A DNA stretch of 64,000 bases. Source: Sipunculus nudus (lineage: Eukaryota; Annelida; Sipuncula; Golfingiida; Sipunculidae). Where the stretch lies: positions 56,193,159 to 56,257,158 of the forward strand of contig CM049313.1 of the NCBI GenBank assembly GCA_026874595.1. The letters run 5' to 3'. Both the position numbers and the translations under genes were made by a program. Of this stretch, positions 35,759-47,399 are shown piece by piece; position 1 is the stretch's first letter, and the number at the start of each line of letters is the position of its first letter. Below the pieces are notes generated by a model, which had not been told where the DNA came from, ran no database searches, and saw only the letters and a program-made list of their open reading frames with translations.

Positions 35759-36429
35759 GTCAACTCCGTTACAACTGCACCAATATGCCATCTACAGCCA
35801 TCCAGTGGAACAAATCGAGTGGCTGATCATATCATTCGTTACAGTGTAGGGCATTCAAAGTGAAGAATCAAGGCTTCAATCCGGAGTTTTGATTTTTATC
35901 AGTGAAAAAGTGTATAAAAAGTAAAGTAGCTTAATTCACCCATCAACTCTGTTACGCCATTTGTGAAAAAAGTAATTGTTGAAACCTATAAACATCCATG
36001 AACAGAGAGAGGCATCGTAAATCTATCAGAATTGAAATATTTGTTTGAAGGATTTCATGTCTATCATGTCCGCTGATTAGGTAAAATTTAAAAAATAATC
36101 AGCTCCGTTACGATCAACTCCGTTGCCATTCTATTGTAACGGAGTTGACGAATCACCAAACATTTTTTCTATTAAAAGTCCAACCAGTAATAAATTATTC
36201 TCTGGTGAGAGGATTTATAAATAAGCACACTGAAGATAAGAAGCAGCTTCACTGACCACTTGATATATAGTATAATCCCTTTTAATGCGTTTATCTTGGT
36301 CTGGAAAATACTGTTGCTCTTTGAAAACAAATAACTAATTTTGGTAATTAAAAAATGCTTTAGTCTTGAAATTTGACAGCAATAGAAACATTAAAACTTA
36401 TATATTAGACATATTTTATAAGTTTGTTT

Positions 36430-37520
36430 TAGAAGTGCGGACCGGACCGGACCGTTCGATGCACCAAGTAAGCGCCCTGTTTTTGTCAGGTCCAGCTGTA
36501 AGCGTTCCGGTCCATAAGGTGGACCGGTCCAAGGGGTTCGGCACATTTGTTAAAATATCATCAAAATTAAAATATATTGTAATTCCTTTTATTCAACGTT
36601 TGTTCTACATATTTTTTATTACATATATTTGTTCAAATATTTAACAAAACCAAATATCATACACAACAAAACGTGCTATAAATGTAATATAATAATCTAT
36701 ACTTTAATCGCAGGATCTGGGTTTGATTTTTAATGACAAATTTAAAATTACAGTCTTTTTTAATAAATTTTTCAGTGGTAAATATTTTGTGTTACTGTGT
36801 GGGGCATAGTGATTAGAATATAAGCCAAATGTGCAGGGTGGAGCGAGCTGATTTAAAGAATTTGCTTGGCGGGGATAGATGCGGGCTGACATACGCTGAT
36901 GAAGTTTTGTAGCGGTTTAAGTGCGATTTGATATTGAAAACTTATTAATCTAATGTGCAGGGTTGGGCGAGCTGATTCAAAGATTATACTGGGCAGGGAT
37001 GCAGATTGACATCAGCTGATAAGTTATGTGATGGTTTATGTGCGATCTGATACAGAAAACTTATTAATCCTTTGTTAATAATTTAATATAAAGAATATAT
37101 TTAATGTATTCATCGTATAGAAATTGGTCTTATTATACTAAGCAAAAGTATCAGCATTGTGCAACACAGCAGGGACAATGATCTAATGCTGAACATGTCA
37201 CTTCAATCATAAGTTAATAACAAAAAATGAACTTTAACTGTTACTCACGATGGAAAAAAAAAATAATACATGTGCACGTATATAATTGTACTATTGCATC
37301 TGTCATTGCTTTAAATATATTTTATGTAGCCAATGAGTCTTTCTGAGATGGTTTATTACCCCTTGTTCATAACACGATTGTTGGTGAAACTAAATCCTGA
37401 AACACATTTGTTTAACTTAATCCTTTTAACATTAAGTTCGGCGGTCCAACCGGTCCGGTCCAGGAATAAGCGGTCCGGTATTTTGTGTTATCGGTCCAAG
37501 CGGTCCGGTCCGCACCTCTA
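36430..37520. mobile_element. Non-autonomous hAT element (1,091 bp)
   Basis: The ends are TAGAAGTGCGGACCGGACCG and, inverted, TAGAGGTGCGGACCGGACCG. A perfect 8-bp duplication GTTTGTTT flanks it (36,422-36,429; 37,521-37,528). Subterminal zones repeat CGGTCCGGTCC. No transposase is encoded. It is nested inside the putative 3.16-kb element, so it is younger than that element. Confidence 0.88.
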
Positions 37521-37572
37521 GTTTGTTTATGAGCTTATAACTTAAATTCATTGGGTTTACAGGCTAATCACC

Positions 37573-37755
37573 ATGGCTAAGACTGGAAAAGAACGAATGA
37601 GGGTATATAGACATTATTATTTTCTGTTGGATTCATCTAATGAAGTGTTAGGCATTTATATAAGAAAGAATATCCCCTTAGCCCACAAACGAAAGGAGAA
37701 CATTCCAAATATGAACACTGTGTGTTGTGTATTCCGTTCTCTGTTCTACACCTGA
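37573..37755 (+). CDS. Short ORF, basic N-terminus MAKTGKERMR
   Basis: The ATG sits in good context (CACCATGG), 15 bases after an acceptor-like GGTTTACAG. The first ten residues are strongly basic; after that the composition turns random, and a donor-like GGTATATAG follows at about 37,599. It may be only the first coding exon of a longer protein, possibly element-encoded. I do not recognise the family with confidence. Confidence 0.25.
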   Translation: MAKTGKERMRVYRHYYFLLDSSNEVLGIYIRKNIPLAHKRKENIPNMNTVCCVFRSLFYT

Positions 37756-38917
37756 CAGCTTTTATTGTAACACGAATTAAGGTTGATTACAAGGCCGCTG
37801 AAAGTGTTCAGCTCCATCACGTTTTAGCATTGCATTGACCATCCAAGGAAATTATGACTTCTTAATAAAACATGAAGTCTTTTGCATTAAATTAGGAGAA
37901 AGTTTTGGAACATATTACTGTGTACACCTTTTAAGTGGTCGAGCAGGCCCTTTTTACTTAGGATTCACTGTAAATCCAAAAATTGGTATCAGTTTACTAT
38001 AATATTTGCGTTATTGTTTTAAATATTTGTGAAATTAATGGTAATATTTTATTAGTTTAGATGACACTAGCCTTTAATGCCAGTTGCATATATAGCACAG
38101 CTCTATAAGGTAACAAGACTATCATTTTTGTTGAAAATTGATCAACTCCGTTACAGCTCTTAATTGTAACAATATTTTCCTGGATTTAGATAATGTTGGC
38201 ATTTCTTTACTTTCTCAAGTATTTTATTGTCATTAAATGAGAAATATGTTTTTATTGAATTCATATTGAAATGGTTAAATACCTAGTAGGTAGGCATTTA
38301 GCAAGTTCTTTCTCGCAACAATCCCGAGCTGAGTTGTTCAATTTAGCAGTAATTTACATTAATTGACTTTATGTGTTTAAAATAAACTTTATATGGTAAA
38401 CTTTTGTTTACCGGTCAGGGTAACTTGTGTCGATATATTTTAGCATGATACAACTTGATAGTTATCTGTTTACTTTTTGTTCAAATGTGTTAAAAGTTTA
38501 GGTAAGAATATCTTAATAATTTAGTGCGTTATCAACTCCGTTACATTCCAGTCAGCGCAACATTTTAGCCAAAAACTATATTCGACCGTTTTCCTCCAGA
38601 CTTTGCAGAAGATAACGATACAAACTATTGTCAAATGATGGACAATTTGTAGGAGATCAGTAATATTGAGCGTATACCTGTCTCTTTTAGCAAGTTCTCT
38701 TCAATGCACTTTATGGGTCAAACATTTGTGTGCACTATCACCTTATTATTTAGCATTAATAAAAATGTCAGGAATAATTTTCATATCAAACTCTAGTGTT
38801 TATGATGATTGTGTACCATACTTTTGTAAAATCTACATACGTGACACATTCATTCTTCTTTTTTTACCGCATTATTTTGTGATTTAAAAAAAAATAAACT
38901 GCTGTAACGGAGTTGAC

Positions 38918-40535
38918 TTGCTGACTAAAGACTGCTATTCTTCTATTGTGGTAAAAAAGCAAGTATGGATAAAAGTGCGCTGCTGATGGGAGTTTTTGAC
39001 CTTTCATATATCCCGCTTGAAAAGGAAAGAAGAAAAAATGAATTTTGCAACAACTTTTTTCCCTCTGTTTGGGAACTCGAAATTGACCCCTATTCTGAGA
39101 ATTACACAAGATAGGATTTTGACTTCTATATTATAGGACCTTCGGGAGTGCAGTTGGGTGTTTCAGATCAAGGAAACCATTTATAATACCCTTGGCTACA
39201 TGTACAAATATTTTCCTTCCCCGCAAACGGACCTTGCAGAATGTTATTCTTGCACCATTGATGCATAATAACTTCAAAGGCTTTACTGGTAATTAAGTAT
39301 AATTGCTACTTGAACCGTCAGAAGCATCCACACTGGGACAGTTACAACAGTATTTCTAACAAGCGATTTCTGCAGGACCTTCCGATAAAAAGTTAGCCGG
39401 AAGGTCAGGGGGTATCAGACTGACCATGCGATCCCAAGTCTTGCATAATGCTTGAAGTTCAAGCCTTGAATATGCAGAAGATTTTAATTGACAGTATCCC
39501 TTTATTATATGTTTATATATCAGTAGATGCTGATTTCATCCTGCGTACCCGAATACTCAAAAGAAAAGCAGAATTAATTGCAAAATAAGTCCATGTTTCG
39601 GCATAAGTTAACAAACGGAGTTGCACAAGATCGCGGTGGCAATGCAAGGTCCATCCCGTGGTGTTCTAGTTTCCCAGGTAAGCGGCCGTTAACTCCAAGA
39701 AGAACTTTATTTGTGTAATGGCAATAAATTATACTTCAGACGTATTGCAGTGTCGTGGGAAGCACACTCACCGTACCGATCACGACCAGGCCACCTTTTG
39801 GACCATGAAGTCTTTCCAGTTACGCTTTTATTCATACGGCAAAAGTCATTTAAATTATCAGAGCTAAAAAGCTGTGGCCATAAAGATTAATGAATCCTCA
39901 TTTACAGTTTATGATACATGACAGACTTAAAGCATACACAGATATTCTCAAAATGTAACAGTGAACAAAAATCCAGTATGTTTTATTCTTTATAACAGTC
40001 CATGAAAAAAATATGCACATCTCAGAAACAAATTCAATATAAAATATAATCCAGGCCTTATGTTTAAATACAACATGCATGTAATGTTCACCATTTTATA
40101 CATTCCACAAACATTCCTTTTAGGGTGTTTTTTTTTAACCTATGCAACGTGCACATATGTTAATAACAGGCGTATATGCGTGAAATATGTTTTAACAGTA
40201 TATTTGTCCATCACCCAATATATGTATGTGACTAAATGTGTGCTCTTTTCACACTTAAGGGTATACATGAACTGAGGGGATCCCTATAAAATGACTTCAG
40301 TCCTACATCACTCTGTCATGCACGTGGACTCACTGTACCATGCAAGGCAGTCTTTCTGGGAGCCCCGTCTCGTGCTCGATTCTCTTAGCAGCCGAGCTAG
40401 CGACCTGGCCCTTAGAAAGATGATGTAACCTCCAATGGCCACATTTCTAAAAGTTTAAATTAGTATATTATTATTATGAAGCTATCTAGACAGTCATCCG
40501 TTTAGCCGGCAACGCCTGCGGCAAGAACAAACTTG
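38918..40535. other. Unassigned DNA
   Basis: No gene, RNA or repeat terminus was recognised. The short ORFs lack motifs. It ends at the CACAGGCGCTTG repeats downstream of the phosphatase gene. Confidence 0.45.
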
Positions 40536-40539
40536 GATC

Positions 40540-40690
40540 ACAGGCGCTTGAATTGCTTTCAGTGTAGATTTCGGTTAAATTTGTTACTTTTCTGGGTCAT
40601 TTCCTTATAACTAGTACTTATCTTATATTTTCTTAGCGTTTTATCTACTATATATCTCTTACTCTTAATATTTACTTAATATTTGTCAAA
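40540..40690 (+). repeat. Partial CACAGGCGCTTG MITE arm
   Basis: It starts CACAGGCGCTTGAATTGC and runs through 'tttgttacttttctgggtcattt' to 'tacttaatattt'. This equals one arm of the palindromic MITE at 41,911-42,200. Confidence 0.65.
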
Positions 40691-40700
40691 TACTCCAAAT

Positions 40701-41113
40701 CACAGGCGCTTGAATTGCTATTAGTGTAGATTTCGGTGAAATTTGTTACTTTTCTGCTTCATTTCATTTTAGCAATTACTTATCTGACATTTACCTAGCG
40801 TTTTTCGCACTATATAGTCCATCTCTATATTATTTACTTAATATTTGAGATAGGCAGGCAAGAAGCCACCATTGTTAGACCCGACAGCCATATGGTATAG
40901 CAACCGAGGACGCACTTTCTGATTGGTTGATATGTCTACTACTGGAGTCTTCAGATGGTGACTCCGCTGACGTAACAATGGTTCAGCCAATCACGCATGT
41001 ACTCCAAATGTAGCCTGAAACCGATGTGCCATGGCTGTCGGGTCTGACAACGCGGGGACTTCTTGCCAGCCTATCTCAAATATTAAGTAAATAATAAAGA
41101 GATGGACCATATA
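40701..41113. mobile_element. MITE arm with a second inverted-repeat element at its centre
   Basis: A CACAGGCGCTTG arm (40,701-40,850) leads into arms of about 55 bp at 40,811-40,865 and 41,059-41,113. Further inward a second pairing exists (AGACCCGACAGCCAT at about 40,877 with ATGGCTGTCGGGTCT at about 41,031). The block lies 110 bp beyond the phosphatase stop codon on the minus strand, so it could be transcribed as 3' UTR and form a long hairpin. Confidence 0.6.
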
Positions 41114-41222
41114 ATATGAAAATGTTTTGATAAATAAAAGATTTTCAGCAAGTCATGCCATAACAGATTTATCTAACAACGACAATTTAACTGTAAGTAC
41201 AAATTTTCATAGTCGAAAATAT

Positions 41223-41880
41223 TTAGGTATCTGAGCGAAAAAGTCTGTAGCACGTGCCTTCCAAGTGACGGTGCATATAAACAAATCGGCGGGCATAAAC
41301 ATAATGATAAGCATCCCAAAAGGACATTTGTGGGTTTTTCTTGAAGACATAAGCAACAGCGATAGAACCTGCGCGCCCTATACCAGCCCTGCAATTAACA
41401 AGCACCTTGTTTCCTTGGTGATCTACGTCATCTAGCCACGTGACTGCTTCTTTGACGCAGTGATCTAATATTGGGTTGTGCGCTCCGTCCATGATGGGAA
41501 CTTTACGGTAGCAGACAGTGTTTGGTGGATACACCATATCTAAATTATCTGCTACATTGAGCACGTGGGTAAATCCGCACTGTGAAGCGTTTGTTGCCGC
41601 GATAAAATTTCCCAGATGGACCGCTCCCTGTATGTGATCGTAGTTCGGACCCTGTGTCCACTTGTCGTTGTCACGTGGTGGCTCCACGTGAGTGAATCCG
41701 TTGTCTTGCCAACCATGTGACCAGGTCCAATCAGCGTCACTCTTTTGTTTGAAACGAAACGTGAAATTGAAATCGCAGTTGCTTGTTATCACTTCAGACG
41801 TCCCGAACAGGTGTTCATTATCTGAAGGGCTGCAGATATAACTGAGTTCAATCGGGTGCCACTCCCCAAGTGCGGTGAAC
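41223..41880 (-). CDS. Laforin-like dual-specificity phosphatase, last exon
   Basis: This terminal exon (stop TAA at 41,223-41,225) encodes the end of a beta-sandwich (FTALGEWHP … FNFTFRFKQK … DWTWSHGW) resembling a CBM20 starch/glycogen-binding domain, then a dual-specificity phosphatase domain. Numbered from the Met at 50,416, the Cys-based loop is VNCRAGIGRAGS (Cys217, Arg223), and a general-acid candidate Asp185 sits in IMDGAHN. IQGAVHLGNFIAA is the usual DSP N-terminal strand and loop. CBM20 plus DSP is the laforin layout (glycogen phosphatase), so a carbohydrate-linked role is plausible. Oddities: the His normally before the catalytic Cys is Asn, and the Ser/Thr after the Arg is Ala. 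The acceptor is …TTATTGACAG (AG at 41,881-41,882). The frame enters with two bases from the previous exon and fits exon 50,256-50,436. Confidence 0.8.
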
Positions 41881-41910
41881 CTGTCAATAACACGTGTACT
41901 TTGCTTACAT

Positions 41911-42200
41911 CACAGGCGCTTGAATTGCTATTAGTGTAGATTTTGATTAAATTTGTTACTTTTCTGGGTCATTTTCTCATAACTATTACTTATCTGACAT
42001 TTTCATTTTCACAGTATATGGTCCATCTCTTTATTATTTTCTTAATATTCTCAAATATTAAGTAAATAATAAAGAGATGGATTATATAGTGCGAAAAACG
42101 CTAAGTAAATGTCAGATAAGTAATAGCTATATAATGAAATGAAGCAGAAAAGTAACAAATTAAACCGAAATCTTCACTAATAGCAATTCAAGCGCCTGTG
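41911..42200. mobile_element. Palindromic MITE (290 bp), almost all stem
   Basis: The two halves are inverted copies: CACAGGCGCTTGAATTGCTA opens it and TAGCAATTCAAGCGCCTGTG closes it, with a centre near 42,055. Flanks share TTACAT (left …CTTACAT, right TTTACATA), a possible short target duplication. It sits 30 bp upstream of the phosphatase exon acceptor, inside the intron. Confidence 0.8.
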
Positions 42201-42673
42201 TTTACATAAGCACACATTGTACCATGACGGTAAAATTTTATTTCCCTTTAGTTTCCTGATTGTAGCAAACACTCAAGGATCGATAAAAAAAAGTCAATAT
42301 ATATGGCTTTTTGACATTCTAAGTAATATTTACGGCATAAGTGACGAGACGCGCAAAATAAGTAACCCTGTGATGTACATGTAATAATAATTATCACACC
42401 TAATCATAACTTAGAGAACATTTTCGCCATTATGTTGCCATTACTTCTGCCAGTGTAACACATTTTCTCCAATTAAAAAAAGGGAATTGGGATTCAAACA
42501 ATTAAAACATTCGTCCATCAAGCTTAAAAGAACGCAAATTTATTTCGTTTAAGTATTGTAACACATATTTGTTGATACAATTAATACATATTTAGAACAA
42601 TAGGGAAGAAATATGACATTGTACCAGTATATGACTTTGATCGTTTATGTTTCAATACATGTTATATTTTCCT

Positions 42674-42675
<2 letters not shown>
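42201..42675. other. Unassigned intron DNA
   Basis: No feature recognised between the palindromic MITE and the TA microsatellite. Confidence 0.5.

Positions 42676-42736
<61 letters not shown>
42676..42736. repeat. (TA)n microsatellite, left flank of retrotransposon
   Basis: About 60 bases of TA. A matching run flanks the other side (49,622-49,671), so the retrotransposon landed inside a TA microsatellite and its target duplication cannot be distinguished. Confidence 0.9.
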
Positions 42737-43528
42737 TGTTACGGAACCTAATATAAACAGATCACGTATGCGTGATGAACACAAATTTTATATGATGATA
42801 AAAATAAATCAGATTCTGTAACACTAGGCAGCGTGAAATGTCTAGGGGAATGAAGTCAGTGGTTTTTTGTTAACAAATAACTATAATTTATTCTTAAAAC
42901 AACCCTAACAATACAATACACTAAATCAATACAATCATACAGCGGTATAGCAACAAGTCAATATAATCACATAGAAAAATAATGTGCACAGTACGTGGAT
43001 ACCTACACCATCACAACGATAAGTCCTTTAAATGTAAACTCTCGGAGAATGACTGTCCAGTGTAAAGCTCTTGCAACAACCCAGAAAGTAAACTGAAGTC
43101 CAAATGCATAAAATCCAGGAGAAAGTCTTTGAAAATCTATAATTGCCGCATTCGTCGGATAAGGTCCTGACACACGCTTCTGCGTCCGCTCGAAACTGCT
43201 CTGCTGCTCTCTCTCTCTGGTTCTAAAAACAGCCCCTTTATATACCTTCACACCCCAAGCCGAGAATTTTCCACTTCTCGAACAGTCCATAAGATCTTGC
43301 ACAACACAGTAAGCACGCGTTTCAGGAATTCTCTAGAAAAACAGCGCTGTGTATCTCTACAGACCAGGCTCATCACGTGACCCACGACCAGGCGTGAAAA
43401 CCCAAGGCTCACATGACAACGAGAGTTCAACCAGTACGGATTAAACATAGAATGTAATACGCGGCCAGACACGAGTGCCACAACAGGAGTTATGTCCATG
43501 TCACATAATATAAAGAGCACCTGTAACA
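42737..43528 (-). repeat. 3' LTR (792 bp)
   Basis: It is bounded by TGTTAC … GTAACA. On the minus strand it holds TATATAAA (43,237-43,244) as core promoter and AATAAA (42,887-42,892) as poly(A) signal. It is highly similar to the other LTR, but carries about 24 extra bases near 42,940-42,963. Confidence 0.9.
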
Positions 43529-43540
43529 CTCCCCCTCCTG
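43529..43540 (-). promoter_or_regulatory. Polypurine tract of retrotransposon
   Basis: On the minus strand AGGAGGGGGAG directly precedes the 3' LTR start TGTTAC, the expected plus-strand primer site for reverse transcription. Confidence 0.8.
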
Positions 43541-43659
43541 TAAGAAAAAAGAAAGTTTTCTCTGAAAACTTTCTTTTTGCGATCAGAGTCACTTAATTTT
43601 TACAACATCTCAAAACCATCTTATTTTCAACATTTCATAAACATCTTGTTCACAACATT

Positions 43660-44150
43660 TCATAAACATCTCGATAAGCAATCAGCAAGTACATTGTCTT
43701 TCCCTTTAATGTGTATCAAATCAAGATTGTAATCCTGTAAGAACAAACTCCATCTCAACAATCTTTGATTTTTACACTTCAACTTGTTCATAAACGTGAG
43801 GGGATTATGATCACTGAAGACAATGATAGGCCTGACTGATGAAGTAACATAAACTTTAAAATGTTGCAACGCAAAAATCAAAGCCATACATTCTTTTTCG
43901 ATAGTGGAGTAGTTTTTCTGGTTTGCATTAAATTTTCTTGAGAAATAACAAATTGGATGATCTATGTCATCATTGCCTTCTTGTAACAACACAGCACCAG
44001 CAGCAGTATCACTAGCATCTACAGCTAACTTAAAAGGTACATAAAAGTCTGGAGCTGCTAAAACTGGTGAACTTTGCAGAATTGCTTTCAAATTCTGAAA
44101 TGCATTTTCATACTGAACATTCCATACAAACCTTTGTTTTTGTTTAACAA
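43660..44150 (-). pseudogene. Retrotransposon RNase H domain
   Basis: The domain has the usual acidic positions: LAVDASDTAAGAVL (Asp), IEKECMAL (Glu), VFSDHNPLT (Asp), and ends near KGKDNVLADCLSR. The frame is shifted relative to the upstream RT segment; the shift lies near 44,143 in an A-rich run, consistent with loss of one base. The RNase H frame itself is intact from the shift to its stop at 43,660-43,662. Confidence 0.88.
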
Positions 44151-44960
44151 ATTAGTCAAAGGTTCAGCTACAGCAGCAACATTTGGACAACACTTCCTGT
44201 AGTACCCAACCATACCAAGAAAACGCATTATTTGCTTTTTGTTTTCTGGTCTAGGAAATGCAGAAATAGCACTTATTTTAGCATCAACAGGTTTTACCTG
44301 ACCCTGCCCTACAATATGACCCAAAAATGTAACTTGTGCATGACAAAACTCAGATTTTACTAAGTTGACGGTCAGACGTGCTTCACTGAGTCTTTCGAAG
44401 AGGTCGCGAAGAATTTGCAGATGTTTCTCCCAGGTGTCACTATACACGATGAGGTCATCAATATATGCGTCGCTGCCCTGAATGTCCTTGACAACCATGT
44501 GGATGAGGCGCTAGAATGTGGCTGGCGAGTTCTTCATGCCAAACGGCATAACTTTATACTGGTACAGTCCTTGCGGCGTCACAAATGCGGACACTTCTTT
44601 TGCTCGATCTGTCAGCGGAACTTGCCAGAATCCTTTTAGCAAGTCAAACTTGGAAGCATACCTGGGGCTACCGACTCTATCAATACAATCATCGATCCTC
44701 GGAATCGGGAACGTGTCAGTCATGGTGACAGAGTTCAGTTTTTGATAATCTGTGCACATACGGTCACTTCCATCAGGTTTTGGCACAAGAATACATGATG
44801 AACTCCAGTTACTGTTACTAGGTTCAATAAAATCATTGTCCAGCAAATATTGAATCTAATCTTGTAGATACATTTGCTTTTCTTGATTCAGTCTATATGG
44901 ATGTTGCTTGACTGCGCCTGCCTCGCCAACATCCACGTCATGCAAAAGATGTTAGTTCGC
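44088..44960 (-). pseudogene. Retrotransposon reverse transcriptase, broken
   Basis: RT motifs are plain: SSSCILVPKPDGSDRMC, FDLLKGFWQVPL, YKVMPFGMKNSPATF, and the catalytic AYIDDLIVYS, then TFLGHIVGQG. In-frame TAG codons lie at 44,856-44,858 and 44,511-44,513, the latter where the family normally has Gln after PATF. Frameshifts occur near 44,955 and 44,143. RT follows integrase in this element. The copy is inactive. Confidence 0.9.
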
Positions 44961-44984
44961 GTTGGAATGTCACTAAACAAATGT

Positions 44985-46358
44985 TCATAGTTCCGCAGCA
45001 GGTTCTTGAGGTCTTGTTGTTCTTGTGCGGTTAGGTTTGGCATCCAGGTTGTTGAGCACGTCTGAGTTTTTTAATGGTACTGTACCACACTGAATGTCTA
45101 CATCACACTTACAATCAGTATCTACTTTAACTGGGTCAGGGTCAGTTTTTACACAATTAACAGCAGTTACATTTTGTACAACATCTGATGTGCTATTTCT
45201 GTCATAATATGGTTTCAACGTGTTAACATGGCACAGTTGTTTCTTCTTACGCCGACCTGGTGTCAACAGTATGTAATTTAAATCACTGACTTTCTTGTCA
45301 ACAATGTAAGGACCAAAATACCTAGCTTGCAGAGGTCTGTCAGGGATGGGAAGTAAGGCAAGGACCTTTTCACCAGGCTCAAACGTCCTACTAACAGTGT
45401 GCTTGTCATACTTTTTTTTATTTAACTTTGTGCAGATTTTAGATTTGACTTTGCAATCTCACAAGAATTTTGTAGTTTCGTGCGAAAGTCTGAGACATAC
45501 TGCAGTAAACTAAGAGAATCAGGATTTTCACACAAGGGTTTTTTTTAGGCAGTTTCAATGGTCCGCAAACGGAGTTTCCAAAAACTAGTTCAAAGGGACT
45601 GAAACCCAAGGACTCTTGAAAGGATTCTCTGACAGCAAACAGCAATAGGTGGATTCCTTCGTCCCAGTCTTTCTGTGTTTCATAGCAATAAGTCCTGATC
45701 ATGTTTTTTAATGTCTGGTGAAAACGCTCGAGGGCGCCCTGACTTTCAGGATGGTATGGCGAAGAGCTGTACTGTTTTATACCTAGCTCAAGCATAACTT
45801 GTTGGAATAAGCCAGACATAAAATTAGACCCTTGGTCAGACTGGACGGATTTTGGTAATCCAAACGTTGTAAAAAACTTGGTCAGAGCTTTGACAACACT
45901 TATGGCATTAATTTTGCGCAATGGTATTGCCTCAGGGAACCTGGTAGATACGCACATAATTGTCAGCAAGTATTCATGTACAGATTTTGTTTTGGGCAGT
46001 GGTCAAACACAATCAACAATAATCCTACTAAATGGTTCCTCGAAAGCAGGAATAGGCCTAAGTGGGGCCTTAGGAGGATTCTGATTCGGCTTGCCTACCA
46101 TCTGGCATGTATGGCATGATTTACAATATTTTAAACATCTTTCCTGAGTTTTGGCCAATAGAGGTGTGTACTAACTTTCTGATAAGTTTTATTTATACCT
46201 AAATGACCAGACAAAGGAGCCTCATGTGCCATGCTTAAAACTTCACTGCGAAAGCTTTTTGGCATCACTATTTGATGTTTGATGGCCCACTCATCATCAG
46301 CGCATACATCAGGTGGTCGCCATTTACGCATAAGCACTCCTTTTTGACATAGAAACAA
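44985..46358 (-). pseudogene. Retrotransposon integrase, broken
   Basis: It contains a zinc-binding H2C2 domain (HEAPLSGHLG … LYWPKL, then CKSCHTC after a frameshift near 46,133). The catalytic core has a first Asp in IIVDCV, second Asp in VQSDQGSNF, and Glu in SQGALERFH. A C-terminal GRRKKKQLCHVN … LKPYY segment resembles the integrase tail of gypsy elements. Stops include TGA at 46,003-46,005 and a TAA in the linker near 45,420. A further frameshift near 45,045 separates it from the RT-linker frame. Confidence 0.88.
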
Positions 46359-46535
46359 ACTGGGTTCTGTGACAGTTCATCTTTAGAAACTGCCCTGGAA
46401 AACAAACATGAAATATCAGGGTCCTTATGCTATTCCGCGATAAGTTTTGATCTTGAGAATGCTGCATCCTGTACGGGCGAGCCATTAGACGAGTCACTTG
46501 GGACTCCCAGAGTGTTATTATCTGGACCATTATCC

Positions 46536-47399
46536 TCATGTGTTTTTCTTGGCCATAGATCTAGTTACAGCACATGAAGGATACAAACCCGGAATTTCCT
46601 GACTTTCCGGATCAGTGTCCTGATCAAGTGACGGCTTTTCTGTCACTATTGGTACAGGCTGCACTTTATCACCTGCAACATCATTGCCTAGTAGCAACTG
46701 AATTCCCTTGAAGGGTAAAGTAGTTCTTATGCCCACAGTAATATCCCCAGAAATCAAATCTGACTTTAAATGGATACTGTGAAGCGGAACTGAAGTGTGC
46801 CTTTCTGAAAACACACCATTAACAAGTGCATGTGCATCAGTAAATTACCTAATAGAAAATGGCAAAGTGTTTCCTCACATCAGAGTCTGGCCTGAACCAG
46901 TGTCCCTCAAAATTCTAATAGGGGTAGAATCTGAAAAATCACTTGAAAGTGATACAAAACCGTCATGTATGAATGGCTCAAATAACTCCATTTCAGAGTC
47001 AAGAGAGGAATCTACTACCTCAACCTCATCAAACAAAGAACTGACATTGACAGTGTCAGTCATAAACTCTGTTTCAGAGTCATTTAAGGAATCTACATCC
47101 TTACCAAACTCCTCATGGGAGTCAACAGAGGAATTTTTCTCAACAGAAACAAACTTATGTTTGTCATAAGAGGACCCGGCCTCATTTGAAATACTCTCGC
47201 AAGAGTCATAAAAGGACTCAGCCTTATCCAGAGAATACTCCTCGCATGAGTCATGAAAGGACCAAGCCTTATTTAATTCCTCGCAGGAATCAACTGAGGT
47301 TTTTACCCCGCAATCTACAGATTCTTCATTGGATTCAGGCGGCACTTGGGCCTCCGTAGCATCAAACTCTTTATTTGAGTCAACAAAGGAGTTGTACCC
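46536..47399 (-). pseudogene. Retrotransposon aspartic protease region, broken
   Basis: The active-site strand ILRDTGSGQTLM is present, with LLLGNDVAGDKV downstream as the second conserved strand. A long Ser/Asp/Glu-rich spacer (47,345 to about 46,990) with repeated DSCEE-like segments precedes it. Two in-frame stops (TGA at 46,875-46,877 and a TAA about 30 bases on) follow the active site. It shares the gag frame, separated by one TAG (47,400-47,402). Confidence 0.82.

Larger units (their letters stand above)
35759..38917. mobile_element. Possible DNA transposon with GTCAACTCCGTTACA ends (3.16 kb)
   Basis: The ends are perfect 15-bp inverted repeats GTCAACTCCGTTACA (35,759-35,773) and its complement (38,903-38,917). 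Six further exact or single-mismatch copies of the core TCAACTCCGTTAC lie inside, at 35,943, 36,099, 36,114, 36,136 (inverted), 38,142 and 38,532. A hAT element is nested within. No clear target duplication is visible, so element status is inferred from the inverted ends and the motif density. The only plausible coding trace is a short ORF at 37,573. Confidence 0.45.

Noticed and set aside
43003-43592. Two minus-strand ORFs (99 and 114 codons), repeated at 49,057-49,614
   Set aside because: Both lie within the LTRs and are duplicated only because the LTRs are; no domain.
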